A stretch of DNA of 64,000 nucleotides from Micromonospora citrea (GTDB lineage Bacteria > Actinomycetota > Actinomycetes > Mycobacteriales > Micromonosporaceae): positions 1,404,501 to 1,468,500 of the forward strand of contig NZ_FMHZ01000002.1 in the NCBI RefSeq assembly GCF_900090315.1, written 5' to 3'. How positions within the stretch are numbered: the first letter of the stretch is position 1; every line of letters starts with the position of its first letter. The translations under genes were made by a program, and so were the position numbers. Of this stretch, positions 1-8,319 are shown in pieces. Under the pieces are notes generated by a model. That model had not been told where the DNA came from, did not search any database, and worked only from the letters and a program-made list of their open reading frames with translations.

Positions 1-22
1 GACGTCGTCGGCGGGCCGAGGG

Positions 23-334
23 TCAGAGCCCGAAGACCTCGTCGGCGGCGGCGTCCCGCACGCCGTCGACGAAGCCCCGGAACCCGGGGTCGTGGTGGCT
101 GGCCGGCACGCTCGTGACGTTCTCGCCGGTGGCCTGGGTGACCGCGTCGACCAGGGGCGGGTAGTCGAGTTCGGCGTCGCCCAGGGTGTCGTCGTCGGCC
201 TGACCCAGGTTGATCACGTGTTGCACGTCCTCGGTCGGGGTGTCCGGGTCGCCGGCCCACTCGCCGCCGGCCCGGTAGCACTCGTCGTACAGCGCGCGCT
301 GGCCGTCGGTCCAGTCGTCGTCGTAGCTCTCCAT
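23..334 (-). CDS. Small acidic hypothetical protein (103 aa)
   Basis: I do not recognise this family. The protein is short, very acidic (DDDW and ADDDT stretches) and has no signal peptide, membrane segment or cysteine pair. The ATG at 334 is chosen because a good Shine-Dalgarno (GGAGGGG) lies six bases upstream; the frame stays open further upstream, but that part is Arg/Gly-rich and looks non-coding. It is divergent from the DUF952 gene at 443. The first 22 bases of the window hold nothing recognisable. Function unknown; that it is a real gene is fairly likely from the start signal and amino acid composition. Confidence 0.6.
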   Translation of the reverse strand: MESYDDDWTDGQRALYDECYRAGGEWAGDPDTPTEDVQHVINLGQADDDTLGDAELDYPPLVDAVTQATGENVTSVPASHHDPGFRGFVDGVRDAAADEVFGL

Positions 335-430
335 CGCCCACCCCTCCACGCGGCCGCTCCCACCTGAGAGCATGCCGGGCGGCGGGGCACCGGAGCGGCC
401 GTACCGCCGGAAAACCGGGCCGGCCGTGCG

Positions 431-436
431 TAGGCT
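431..436 (+). promoter_or_regulatory. Candidate -10 (TAGGCT) of a leaderless promoter
   Basis: TAGGCT sits six bases before the ATG of the DUF952 gene, so transcription would begin at or next to the start codon. No Shine-Dalgarno precedes that ATG. The same arrangement is seen before the alkB gene at 46549. No clear -35 is visible. Confidence 0.45.
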
Positions 437-442
437 GCCGGG

Positions 443-781
443 ATGATCTACAAGCTGCTGACGACCGTCGAGTGGGACGATGCGCTGGCCGCGGGGCACT
501 TCGCCGGCACCGCCATGGACGCGCAGTCCGGGTTCATCCACCTTTCCGGGCCGGACCAGGTGGTCGAGACGGCCCGGCGGGTCTTCACCGGCGCCACCGG
601 GCTGACCCTGCTCACCGTCGACCCGGCCCGGCTCGGCGACGCGCTGCGCTGGGAGCCCTCGCGCGGCGGCGCGCTCTTCCCCCACCTCTACGGGCCGCTG
701 CCGGTGCCGGCCGTGGTGGCCGCCGCCGCGCTGCCGGCGGACGTGCCCGTCGCCGACGCGGTGGCGGCGTTGCTGCCCTGA
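443..781 (+). CDS. DUF952 family protein
   Basis: The 112-residue protein matches the DUF952 family (PF06108) in length and pattern: the opening MIYKLLT, the GFIHLS motif near residue 31 and the FPHLYGPLP segment near residue 80. The family is cytosolic and small, with no established reaction. The ATG has no ribosome binding site but follows a TAGGCT -10 by six bases, so a leaderless mRNA is likely. It is divergent from the small acidic protein gene and not obviously linked to the sugar genes downstream. Confidence 0.85.
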   Translation: MIYKLLTTVEWDDALAAGHFAGTAMDAQSGFIHLSGPDQVVETARRVFTGATGLTLLTVDPARLGDALRWEPSRGGALFPHLYGPLPVPAVVAAAALPADVPVADAVAALLP

Positions 782-944
782 GCGGGTCGATATGCTACGC
801 CGAGTCCGCGCGCCCCGGCCCCACTTCCGTGCCCGGGGCCGGCGCGGCAGCCCGGATCCGCGCGGCCGGCCGCCGCTCGCGGCGCACGCCGAACGCGGGT
901 CACCGACGGCGCCCGGCGCGCCCTGCGAGCATGCGAGTTGAAGG

Positions 945-1490
945 ATGACTGACAGCAGTTCCCCGTCCCCCTCGGTCTTCGTCCACCCGACGGCCGACGT
1001 CGAGGAGGGTGCCCGGGTCGGCGACGGCACCAAGGTCTGGCACCTGGCCCACATCCGGTCCACCGCCCAGGTGGGCGCCGGCTGCGTCATCGGCCGCAAC
1101 GTCTACGTCGACGCCGGCGTCACGGTCGGCGACCTGGTCAAGATCCAGAACAACGTCTCCGTCTACCAGGGCGTGACCCTGGAGGACGAGGTGTTCGTCG
1201 GGCCGTGCGCGGTCTTCACCAACGACTTCCGGCCCCGGGCGCAGAACCCGGACTGGAAGATCACCCCGACCGTGGTCCGCCGGGGCGCCTCGATCGGCGC
1301 GAACGCGACCCTGGTCTGCGGCATCGAGGTGGGCGAGTACGCGATGATCGCCGCGGGTTCCGTGGTCACCAGGGACGTGGCGCCGTACCAGCTCGTGGCG
1401 GGCAACCCGGCGCGGCCGAAGGGCTGGGTCGACGAGCGGGGCGAGGTCGTCTCCCGCGACGTGGACGCCCCGCCGCAGCGGCAGGGCTGA
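945..1490 (+). CDS. WlbB/WbpD-like sugar N-acetyltransferase (hexapeptide repeat)
   Basis: This left-handed beta-helix acyltransferase (181 aa) most resembles WbpD/WlbB, which N-acetylates UDP-2-acetamido-3-amino-2,3-dideoxy-glucuronate to give the 2,3-diacetamido sugar. Hexapeptide turns run from about residue 10 to 150. The family's FTND segment (near 90), the RRGASIGANAT run (near 108) and the GNPAR/GWV end (near 150) are all visible. It stands alone, but a WlbA-like dehydrogenase and a WbpE-like aminotransferase lie 5-7 kb downstream, which supports the assignment. The ATG has a GAAGG almost touching it, a weak start signal. A TATGCT at 791-796 could be the -10. Other UDP-amino-sugar acetyltransferases remain possible. 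Confidence 0.78.
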   Translation: MTDSSSPSPSVFVHPTADVEEGARVGDGTKVWHLAHIRSTAQVGAGCVIGRNVYVDAGVTVGDLVKIQNNVSVYQGVTLEDEVFVGPCAVFTNDFRPRAQNPDWKITPTVVRRGASIGANATLVCGIEVGEYAMIAAGSVVTRDVAPYQLVAGNPARPKGWVDERGEVVSRDVDAPPQRQG

Positions 1491-1500
1491 TCCCCCGACG

Positions 1501-1540
1501 ACGAACGGCGGTGGACGGGCCCCCGTCCACCGCCGTTCGT
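1501..1540. terminator. Bidirectional hairpin terminator
   Basis: A perfect 19-bp inverted repeat (arms 1501-1519 and 1522-1540) lies exactly between the convergent acetyltransferase and TagF-like genes. No U-tract follows, as is usual in high-GC actinobacteria. Confidence 0.8.
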
Positions 1541-1550
1541 GCGTCCGCGC

Positions 1551-3308
1551 TCAGCGGCAGAGCCGGCCGATCTCCTCCCGGAACCGCTCCATCGGGTTCG
1601 CCTCCGCCGGGCCGAGCAGGTAGGTCTTGAGCTCGCGCCGGGCCTCGGTCATCGGGTCGTCGCCGGCCCGGGTCACCGACACGATCTTCTCCAGCTCGCC
1701 GCAGTCGCGAGAGAGCAGGTACGCGGCCCGCGACGTCGGGTACTCCCGGCGGAACTCGTCCTCGGGCAGGCCGCCCGGGTTGGCCACCACGTACGGCCGC
1801 TGGCTCTGCACGAAGTCGGAGACCACACTGGACACGTCGCTGATCAGCAGGTCGGTCTGGTTGAAGCAGTCGAACAGCGCGGGCGTCCGGCCGGTCACCA
1901 CGAGGTGCCGCGTGCCGTCCAGGGAGCGGGCGTCGGGGTCGCCGCCCGCGGCGCGGATCCGCTCCACGATCCGCTCGTGCACCGCCTTGGCCTCCTTCGA
2001 GCGGGAGCCGGTCAGCGGGTGCGGCTTGTAGACGAGCCGGACCGCGGGCGTGGTGGCCAGCAGCCCCTTGACGATCCGCTCCCCCATCAGCACCAGCGAG
2101 GTGTGGTACGGGTCGTCGTCGAGCCACCCCTCCCAGGTCGGGGCGTAGAGCACGGTGAACGGCCGGTCGACCGACTCGGCGCCGAACGTGTGCACCCCGG
2201 CCAGCTGCGGCCGTCCGATCTCGACGATGTCGGAGTCGAGGACGCCCACCCCGGCGCGGGCGTACCGCTCGCGCCCGGCGAGGCCGGCGACCCACACCTC
2301 GTCGTACACCTTGCTGTAGGGGTTGACGCTGGCCTGCTTGTCGCTGTCGCCGTGGCCGACGAAGACGTGCTTCATGCCGGGCTCGCGGAGCATGTGGATG
2401 TTCGCGCCGACGTTCGCGGCGTAGAGCGCGGCGCGCACGCTGCCCAGTTCGAGGTTCATGAAGTCCACGCCGGCCGGCACGCAGATCACCGGCAGCCGGG
2501 TGTCGGCCAGTTCGAGGAAGGCGTCCTTGCTGCGCATCAGCACCACCGCGCGCTGGTCGAGCGCCTCGGTCGGGGCGAGCCACATGTTGGCCTGGTAGAC
2601 GTCCTTGGCCGGCCCGGCGAAGTAGAGGGCCACCTGCGGGCGGTAGCTGTCCAGCCAACGCTGGACGGCGGGCAGCAGCGGGCTCTGGCCCATGCCGCGC
2701 CCGCGCAGCCAGGTCAGCGCGACGATCCCGCCGACCAGGGCGGCGGCGAACACCGCCACCGCGCCCGCGCCGATCACCGGGGCGGCGTTGTCGAGGACCG
2801 CCGCGAACACGGCGGCGGGCGCCAGCACCACGTTGACCAGGGCCAGCCGGTCACCCGCGAGCCAGGCCGCCCAGTCGGGCGGGCGGGGCGCGGCGCGCAT
2901 CGGGCCCAGCTCGATGTTGCGCACCAGCGCCGACTGGGGGTTGCGCCGGTCGATCATCGTGGCGAGCGCACCGGAGAAGACCGAGATCAGCCAGACCAGG
3001 GAGGGCAGCGCCAGGATCAGGCTGAGCTCCGCCGCGCCGGGCCGGACCTCGGCCACCACCAGCAGGACGACCGCGACGTCGCGGGCGAGCTGGCGGTAGT
3101 CGCCCCGCAGGCCGACCTTCTCCAGCAGCACGTGGGTGGCGGGTGACCAGCGGGCGAGCGCGTACTCGCCCACGAGCGCGGCGAGCCCGGCGACGGCGAA
3201 GACGCCGACCCAGCCGAACGCGCCGGCGGCGAACATCACGAGGTAGGCCAGCAGCAGCAGCGCGCCGCGGGCGGCGACTCCCGCCGGTCCCATCAACTTG
3301 CCGAACAA
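1551..3308 (-). CDS. TagF-like CDP-glycerol/CDP-ribitol glycerophosphotransferase with membrane N-terminus
   Basis: The 585-residue protein has a hydrophobic N-terminal part (about residues 1-190, several membrane helices) and a C-terminal TagF-type GT-B catalytic domain. Family marks include GHGDSDK near residue 275, YAPTWEG near 375 and the SDVSSVVSDF acceptor-loop motif near 500. TagF/TarL enzymes polymerise alditol-phosphate units from CDP-glycerol or CDP-ribitol into teichoic-acid-like chains at the inner membrane face. The TTG start at 3308 is chosen because GGGAG lies seven bases upstream. A second protein of the same architecture is encoded at 19120, next to a CDP-ribitol synthesis fusion. 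Whether glycerol or ribitol is the unit cannot be told from sequence. Confidence 0.85.
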   Translation of the reverse strand: MFGKLMGPAGVAARGALLLLAYLVMFAAGAFGWVGVFAVAGLAALVGEYALARWSPATHVLLEKVGLRGDYRQLARDVAVVLLVVAEVRPGAAELSLILALPSLVWLISVFSGALATMIDRRNPQSALVRNIELGPMRAAPRPPDWAAWLAGDRLALVNVVLAPAAVFAAVLDNAAPVIGAGAVAVFAAALVGGIVALTWLRGRGMGQSPLLPAVQRWLDSYRPQVALYFAGPAKDVYQANMWLAPTEALDQRAVVLMRSKDAFLELADTRLPVICVPAGVDFMNLELGSVRAALYAANVGANIHMLREPGMKHVFVGHGDSDKQASVNPYSKVYDEVWVAGLAGRERYARAGVGVLDSDIVEIGRPQLAGVHTFGAESVDRPFTVLYAPTWEGWLDDDPYHTSLVLMGERIVKGLLATTPAVRLVYKPHPLTGSRSKEAKAVHERIVERIRAAGGDPDARSLDGTRHLVVTGRTPALFDCFNQTDLLISDVSSVVSDFVQSQRPYVVANPGGLPEDEFRREYPTSRAAYLLSRDCGELEKIVSVTRAGDDPMTEARRELKTYLLGPAEANPMERFREEIGRLCR

Positions 3309-3814
3309 GGACTAGCTCCCTACGAGATCGACGACTGGCTCACTGGCCGTCACTGGCGCCGTGACGGCAGGGATCCCCCGCTCAGGCGGCCGTCGGCACG
3401 CCGGGACGCCACCGGCGCGCCGGCCGGGCTCGCGACGGGACGGAGGTCGCGGTCGACCGCCTGTCCGCCCGTCGTCGCCGACCAGCGACGGCACCGGCGT
3501 CCGCGGCCACCCGCCACCACGCCGGTGTGACCTTAACGCGAAGGAACACGCCGGTACCGCTCGGGTACCGCCACACCAGGACGATTTGCTCGCACCGGAC
3601 CGGGACGGCAACCGGATCCGGACTATCCGCCGCAAAAGCGACACCGGCGACGGCGGGCGGCGACCCGCGGGTTCGCCGGGACGGTACGCCCGTCGTGCAT
3701 TCCTATACTGGTCCGGCCGCTCGCCGTCCGGCGTGGCCGCGCGCGGCCACGCCGCGGCTCCGTGCACCAGTCGTCGCGGGGGAACCGCGTGTTCCGTTGG
3801 AAAGGATCCACGGA
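3309..3814. other. 506-bp divergent intergenic region
   Basis: This spacer separates the divergent TagF-like and membrane-protein genes. Reading frames across it are Arg/Gly/Pro-rich and look non-coding. The only strong signal is the TATACT at 3704-3709 on the + strand. Confidence 0.5.
3704..3709 (+). promoter_or_regulatory. Candidate -10 box TATACT
   Basis: TATACT is a near-consensus -10, about 100 bases upstream of the TTG start of the membrane protein at 3815. No convincing -35 is seen 16-18 bases upstream, so the sigma factor is uncertain. Confidence 0.45.
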
Positions 3815-5908
3815 TTGACCACCCTCATCGCGCTCGCCGTCGCCGTCGTGCCCGGCGCGCTGCTCGGATTCGCACTGCCTCCCGGTCGCTACCGGTGGGC
3901 CACCTGGGCTGCCGCCCCGGCGCTGACCCTTGGCCTGGTCACCCTCGCCATGACATGGCTGCCGCAGCTCGGCCTGCCGGACGGCCCGCTGGCGGTCCTC
4001 GCCGCCGAGGTGCTGCTCGCCGGCCTGGCGGTGCTCGCCTCCCGGCTGGTCACCCGCGGCCTGGTCGCGGCCGACGTCGCCGGCCGGGACGCGGCCACCA
4101 CCGGCCGGGACACCGACGGGCCCCCGGCCGACGAGACGACCGGCACCGGATGGCGGGCCCGGGTCGCGCGGCTGCGACTGCCGGCCGTACGCCCCCGCCT
4201 GGCCGACGTCGTCGGGATCTCGGTGCCCGCCGCGATCAGCGTCGCCTTCGGCTGGCTGATGCTGGGCCGGCTCGTCGCCCCGCCCGGCTGGGACGCCATG
4301 AACCACGGCTTCCTCACCCGGCGGATCATGGACACCGACAGCGTGCTGATCTCCTCGGCCTGCACCAGCGGTTCCACCGACCCGGCGCTGTCCTGCTCCT
4401 TCTACCCGCTCGCGGCGAACGTGTCCTGGGCCCAGGCGGCGGAACTCTCCGGCGGCCGGATCAGCACGGTGCTGAGCGCCTGGTCGATCGTGGTCGGGCC
4501 GCTCGCGCTGGTGGCGGCCGTCTACGCCTGCGTCCGGGCCCTCGGCGGCAGGCCGGTGGTGGCCGCCAGCGCCGCCGCCGCGCCGGCCGTGCTCGGCCCG
4601 ATGTGGATGTCGGTGATCACGGGTCGGATCACCGAGCAGACCGCCCCCTGCATGGCGGGGGCGATCGCGCTGCTGATCGCGCTCGCCGCGCGCGGGGCCC
4701 ACCCCGTCCGGCTGGGCCTGCTCGCCGGCCTGTGCGGCGCCGGGATCGTCATGACGCACACCTACGACGTGCTGTTCATCGCGGTCCTGGCGATCGGCAT
4801 GCTGCTGGCCGTACGCGGCCGGTGGGCGCTGCGCCGGGTCGCCGCGGCGGCCGGCGCGATGGTGGTCGCCGGGCTGGTGCCGCTGCTGCCCCTGCTCGGG
4901 GTGCTGGCCGGCGCCAACGGCGAGCGGCTGTCGAACCCGCCCGCCCTGCTCGGCAAGTACGGCGAGTCGTTCGAGTACTGGGTCACCGACCCGCAGCGCT
5001 ACGTGTTGTTCGCCTACCCGGGGGTGGGCGGCGCGGACTTCCAGCTCAGCGAGCCGACGATCCAGGTCGGCCTCTGGCTCGTGATTCCGTGTCTGCTGCT
5101 CTCGCCGCTCTGCCTGGTGCTGCCCCGGCTGCGTTGGGCCCGGCCGTGGTTCGCGGCGGGCGTGGTCTGGACCGCGATCGGGGTGTGGACCACCGCCTCC
5201 GACTCGGCGGCCGCGATGACGCTGTCCAGCCTCTGGTACGGCGTCCGGGAACGGGTCCGCTCGATGATCTTCCCGGTATACGGGGTGCTGGCGGTGGCCG
5301 GCGCGGTGGTGCTGGGGCTGGCCGTGCAGTGGCTGCTGACCCGGGTCGCCGCGAAGGCGGCGGCGCTGCGCGGGTCCGAGACGCCCGCGGCGGTCGCCGC
5401 GGGGGCCCTGACGGTGGTGCTGCTCGGTCTCGCGGCGGTGCCGGCGAGCTGGCAGCCGCTGCGCGGCGCGTTCAAGGGCCGGGCGCCGGTGGGCGCGTCC
5501 TACGAGAAGGCGTACCGGTGGCTGGCGGAGAACAACCCGCCCGGCGCCACCGTCGCCTACGACCGGCACCACGAGTACATCACCTGGGCCTACGCCGACT
5601 ACGAGGTGCCGCTGCTGTTCGGCATCCCGCCGCTGCCCGGCCTGCCGAGGGAGAACTACGAGCGGCGGTGGCACGCCTGGGACTGGCTGGTGGACAACCC
5701 CGACGCCCGGCCGGCCGGCTGCGAGGTGCGCCAGTTCAACATTTCGTACGTGGTGGTCGGGAAGCGGAACATGCCCGGCGCCTGGGACAAGCACTACGAG
5801 CGCGAGCGGCTGGAGGCCAGCGACAAGCTGGAGCTGGCCCACACGATCGGCCGGATCAGCATCTACCGGGTCACCGAGGCCGGCCGGAGCTGCGCCACCG
5901 AAGGTTGA
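3815..5908 (+). CDS. DUF6541-like polytopic membrane protein (putative GT-C)
   Basis: A 697-residue protein with about a dozen membrane helices, a large first periplasmic loop and a soluble C-terminal segment of some 130 residues (AYDRHHEYITW onward). The loop has the pattern GWDAMNH...FYPLAANV, resembling the DUF6541 group of actinobacterial membrane proteins. These look like GT-C glycosyltransferases or polymer-handling proteins, but no reaction is established. The TTG at 3815 is chosen because GGAAAGG lies about ten bases upstream and the hydrophobic N-terminus begins immediately; upstream in-frame sequence is Arg/Pro-rich and not protein-like. A related protein is encoded at 44421. Context suggests a role in the surface glycopolymer. 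Confidence 0.7.
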   Translation: MTTLIALAVAVVPGALLGFALPPGRYRWATWAAAPALTLGLVTLAMTWLPQLGLPDGPLAVLAAEVLLAGLAVLASRLVTRGLVAADVAGRDAATTGRDTDGPPADETTGTGWRARVARLRLPAVRPRLADVVGISVPAAISVAFGWLMLGRLVAPPGWDAMNHGFLTRRIMDTDSVLISSACTSGSTDPALSCSFYPLAANVSWAQAAELSGGRISTVLSAWSIVVGPLALVAAVYACVRALGGRPVVAASAAAAPAVLGPMWMSVITGRITEQTAPCMAGAIALLIALAARGAHPVRLGLLAGLCGAGIVMTHTYDVLFIAVLAIGMLLAVRGRWALRRVAAAAGAMVVAGLVPLLPLLGVLAGANGERLSNPPALLGKYGESFEYWVTDPQRYVLFAYPGVGGADFQLSEPTIQVGLWLVIPCLLLSPLCLVLPRLRWARPWFAAGVVWTAIGVWTTASDSAAAMTLSSLWYGVRERVRSMIFPVYGVLAVAGAVVLGLAVQWLLTRVAAKAAALRGSETPAAVAAGALTVVLLGLAAVPASWQPLRGAFKGRAPVGASYEKAYRWLAENNPPGATVAYDRHHEYITWAYADYEVPLLFGIPPLPGLPRENYERRWHAWDWLVDNPDARPAGCEVRQFNISYVVVGKRNMPGAWDKHYERERLEASDKLELAHTIGRISIYRVTEAGRSCATEG

Positions 5909-5982
5909 GCGCGACGGGTCGGGGCACGCGCGTCGTGCCCCGGCCCGCCCGGGCGGGCCGGCCGTCCCGGCGCGCGCACAAC

Positions 5983-6024
5983 GTGAGAGGGGCGGGGCGA
6001 CCGTGGTCGCCCCGCCCCTCTCAC
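5983..6024. terminator. Bidirectional hairpin terminator
   Basis: A perfect 20-bp inverted repeat (5983-6002 and 6005-6024) lies between the convergent membrane-protein and oxidoreductase genes. Confidence 0.82.
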
Positions 6025-6041
6025 GCGCTCGTCCGGCGCGG

Positions 6042-7007
6042 TCAGCGCCCGTTGTCGGTGAAGAGCCGGCCGACGACGCGGTGCGCGGGCAGGATGCGCT
6101 GCCGCTCCACGTCAGCGTCGGCGATGCCGGCGACGATGTCCAGGAAGTGGTCGAGCTGGGCGGCGAGCGGCTCGCGGTTGGTGAGCAGCTCCGGCACCTC
6201 GATGATGCTCTGCTGCCGGTATCCGCGCCCGTCCGGCGTGGCCGCGTCCGAGGACACGTGCCGGTAGATCGTGACGTGCTTGCGGATCAGGTCCGCCTCG
6301 ATCAGCCGCTCGACCTCGCTGATCACCAGCGTGCGGACCTTGCGCTGCCCGATCCGGCTGGCCGAGACGTTGGCCAGGGCGCCGCTGCCGAAGCTGAGCA
6401 CGGTCTCCGCCACGTCCTCCGCCTCGGTCAGCGAGTCGGGGTGGAAGTGGCCGAAGGTGCCCCGGACCATCGCCGGCTCCTCGCCGCCGAACGCCTGGAT
6501 AGCCAGGTCGACGTCGTGGATGAGCAGGTCCCAGGCGACCCCGGTGCGGATCCGCGGCGCGTACGGCGAGTGCCGCGTGGCGGTCAGGTGCACCGGACGG
6601 TCGACCAGGGCGAGGGCGGTCAGCACCGCCGGGTTGAACCGCTCCAGCAGCCCGCACAGCAGCGGCACGCCGCGCTTGCCGGCGGTGGCCACGATCTCCT
6701 CGGTCTCGGCGAGGTCGCCGCAGACCGGCTTCTCGATCAGCAGCGGCTTGTCCGCGGCGAGCACCTGGTCGGCGAGGCCGTGGTGGAACTCGGTCGGCGC
6801 GGCGATCACCACGGCGTCGACGTCGGAGAGGTCGTCGGCGTTCGGGGCCCAGCCGGCCCCGTACCGCTCGGCGATCTGCTGGCCGACGGAGCGCCGGGGC
6901 TCGATGACCCGGGCCAGCTCGGCCCGGTCGGACTGGGCGATCACGCGGGCGTGCAGCGAGCCCATCACCCCGGTGCCGACCAGGGCGAAACGCAGCTTGG
7001 CGGTCAC
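6042..7007 (-). CDS. Gfo/Idh/MocA oxidoreductase, WlbA/WbpB-like
   Basis: The 321-residue protein has the Rossmann motif GTGVMG at residues 11-16, the family's EKP catalytic-lysine motif near residue 93, and the downstream D-x-x-x-H helix (DLLIHDVD near 160). In WlbA/WbpB this enzyme oxidises C3 of UDP-N-acetyl-glucuronate so that a PLP enzyme can aminate it. The GTG start overlaps the stop of the aminotransferase gene by four bases (GTGA), so the two are translationally coupled and probably act in sequence. Family membership is secure; the exact substrate is inferred from the WbpE- and WbpD-like neighbours. No UDP-GlcNAc 6-dehydrogenase (WbpA) is in the window. Confidence 0.83.
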   Translation of the reverse strand: MTAKLRFALVGTGVMGSLHARVIAQSDRAELARVIEPRRSVGQQIAERYGAGWAPNADDLSDVDAVVIAAPTEFHHGLADQVLAADKPLLIEKPVCGDLAETEEIVATAGKRGVPLLCGLLERFNPAVLTALALVDRPVHLTATRHSPYAPRIRTGVAWDLLIHDVDLAIQAFGGEEPAMVRGTFGHFHPDSLTEAEDVAETVLSFGSGALANVSASRIGQRKVRTLVISEVERLIEADLIRKHVTIYRHVSSDAATPDGRGYRQQSIIEVPELLTNREPLAAQLDHFLDIVAGIADADVERQRILPAHRVVGRLFTDNGR

Positions 7008-8104
7008 GCGCCCACCGCCGTCCGGACGGCCTCGACCACCTGGTCCAGGTCACTGTCGGTGAGGTGGTGGTGCACCGGCAGCGAGACGCACTGGCGCACG
7101 ACGCGCTCGGTCACCGGCGCCGGGTCGGCGACGACCCGGGGGTGCTCCCGGTAGCAGTCGTAGTCGTAGACCGTCTTCGGGTAGTAGATGCCGCAGCCCA
7201 CCCCGCGCTCGGTCAGCCGGGCGATCACCTCGTCGCGGGTCACCGGGGCCTCGTCGGTGACCAGCACCGTGTACTGGTGCCAGACGTGCGACCGGCCGGG
7301 CAGCTCGGTCGGCAGGCGCAGCCCGGGCACGTCGGCCAGGCCGGCGGAGAGGCGGGCGGCGTTGTCCTTGCGGCGCTTGACGTTCTCGCCGTACGCGGCG
7401 ATCTGCGGGATGCCCAGCGCGGCCTGCAGGTCGGTGAGGCGGTAGTTGTGCCCCGCCATCTCGTACTGGTAGCGCTGCCGCATGCCCTGGTTGCGCAGCA
7501 CCCGCAGCCGGTCGGCGAGCCCCGCGTCGTTGGTGGTGATCATGCCGCCCTCACCGGTGGTGAGGTTCTTGGTGGCGTACAGCGAGAAGGTGCCGAGCCC
7601 GAAGCTGCCGGCGCCGCGCCCGGAGATCGTCGCGCCCAGCGACTGGGCGGTGTCCTCGACGAGGCCGAGGCCGTGCCGCTGCGCCAGCGGGGCGATCGCG
7701 TCCATGTCGGCGGGCTGGCCGTACAGGTGGACCGGCATGAGCACCTTGGTGCGCGGGCCGACGGCGGCGGCGAGGGCCTCCGGGTCGACGCAGAAGTCGT
7801 CCTCGCGGATGTCGGCGAACCGGGCGGTGGCGCCCGCCTCGAGGATCGCGTTCAGGGTGGCGACGAAGGTGAAGGGACTGGTGACGACCTCGTCGCCCGG
7901 CTGGAGGTCGAGCACCTGGAGCGCGGCCACGAGCGCGGTGGTGCCGTTGTTGACGGCCACGGCGTGCTCGACGCCGACCAGGTCGGCGAACTCGCGCTCC
8001 AGGCGGGCCACCATCGGTCCCTGCGCGATGACGCCCGAACGGATCACCTCGACCGCCAACCGTTCGGCCGCCTCGTCCAGCTTGACGACGGAAATCGGGA
8101 TCAC
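7004..8104 (-). CDS. DegT/DnrJ/EryC1/StrS sugar aminotransferase, WbpE-like
   Basis: A PLP-dependent sugar aminotransferase (366 aa) of the usual length. The NNGTTAL cofactor loop is near residue 60, the VEDTAQS aspartate motif near 157, and the Schiff-base lysine is in ATKNLTTGEGG near 183. The GTG at 8104 is preferred because AAGGAGA sits six bases upstream and the protein then begins with the family's IPISVVKLDE-like start; upstream in-frame sequence is basic and unrelated. It is first in a two-gene operon with the Gfo/Idh/MocA oxidoreductase. Together they fit the oxidation-amination pair of the 2,3-diaminouronate pathway, though other 3-amino sugars are possible. Confidence 0.85.
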   Translation of the reverse strand: MIPISVVKLDEAAERLAVEVIRSGVIAQGPMVARLEREFADLVGVEHAVAVNNGTTALVAALQVLDLQPGDEVVTSPFTFVATLNAILEAGATARFADIREDDFCVDPEALAAAVGPRTKVLMPVHLYGQPADMDAIAPLAQRHGLGLVEDTAQSLGATISGRGAGSFGLGTFSLYATKNLTTGEGGMITTNDAGLADRLRVLRNQGMRQRYQYEMAGHNYRLTDLQAALGIPQIAAYGENVKRRKDNAARLSAGLADVPGLRLPTELPGRSHVWHQYTVLVTDEAPVTRDEVIARLTERGVGCGIYYPKTVYDYDCYREHPRVVADPAPVTERVVRQCVSLPVHHHLTDSDLDQVVEAVRTAVGA

Positions 8105-8257
8105 AGGAGCTCTCCTTGGGGTGTGGGGCAGCGTGCAGACCGTAGCAGCGCGGGAGGACCCCGGCACATCTGGACCGCCCCGGGGAGAATCCGCGCACGC
8201 CCGGCCCCGGCCCCGACTCGCCGCCGGCCTGGGTTCGTGGTACGCACCGCCCTGCGC

Positions 8258-8263
8258 TAGTCT
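8258..8263 (+). promoter_or_regulatory. Candidate -10 box TAGTCT
   Basis: TAGTCT lies 57 bases upstream of the GTG start of the flippase-like gene, in the 215-bp divergent spacer 8105-8319. The -35 region is weak. Nothing else is recognised in the spacer. Confidence 0.35.
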
Positions 8264-8319
8264 CGGCGAATTGTGCAGGCGACCCGGACGGGTCAGGGCG
8301 ACGCGGAGGCAGGACGGCC

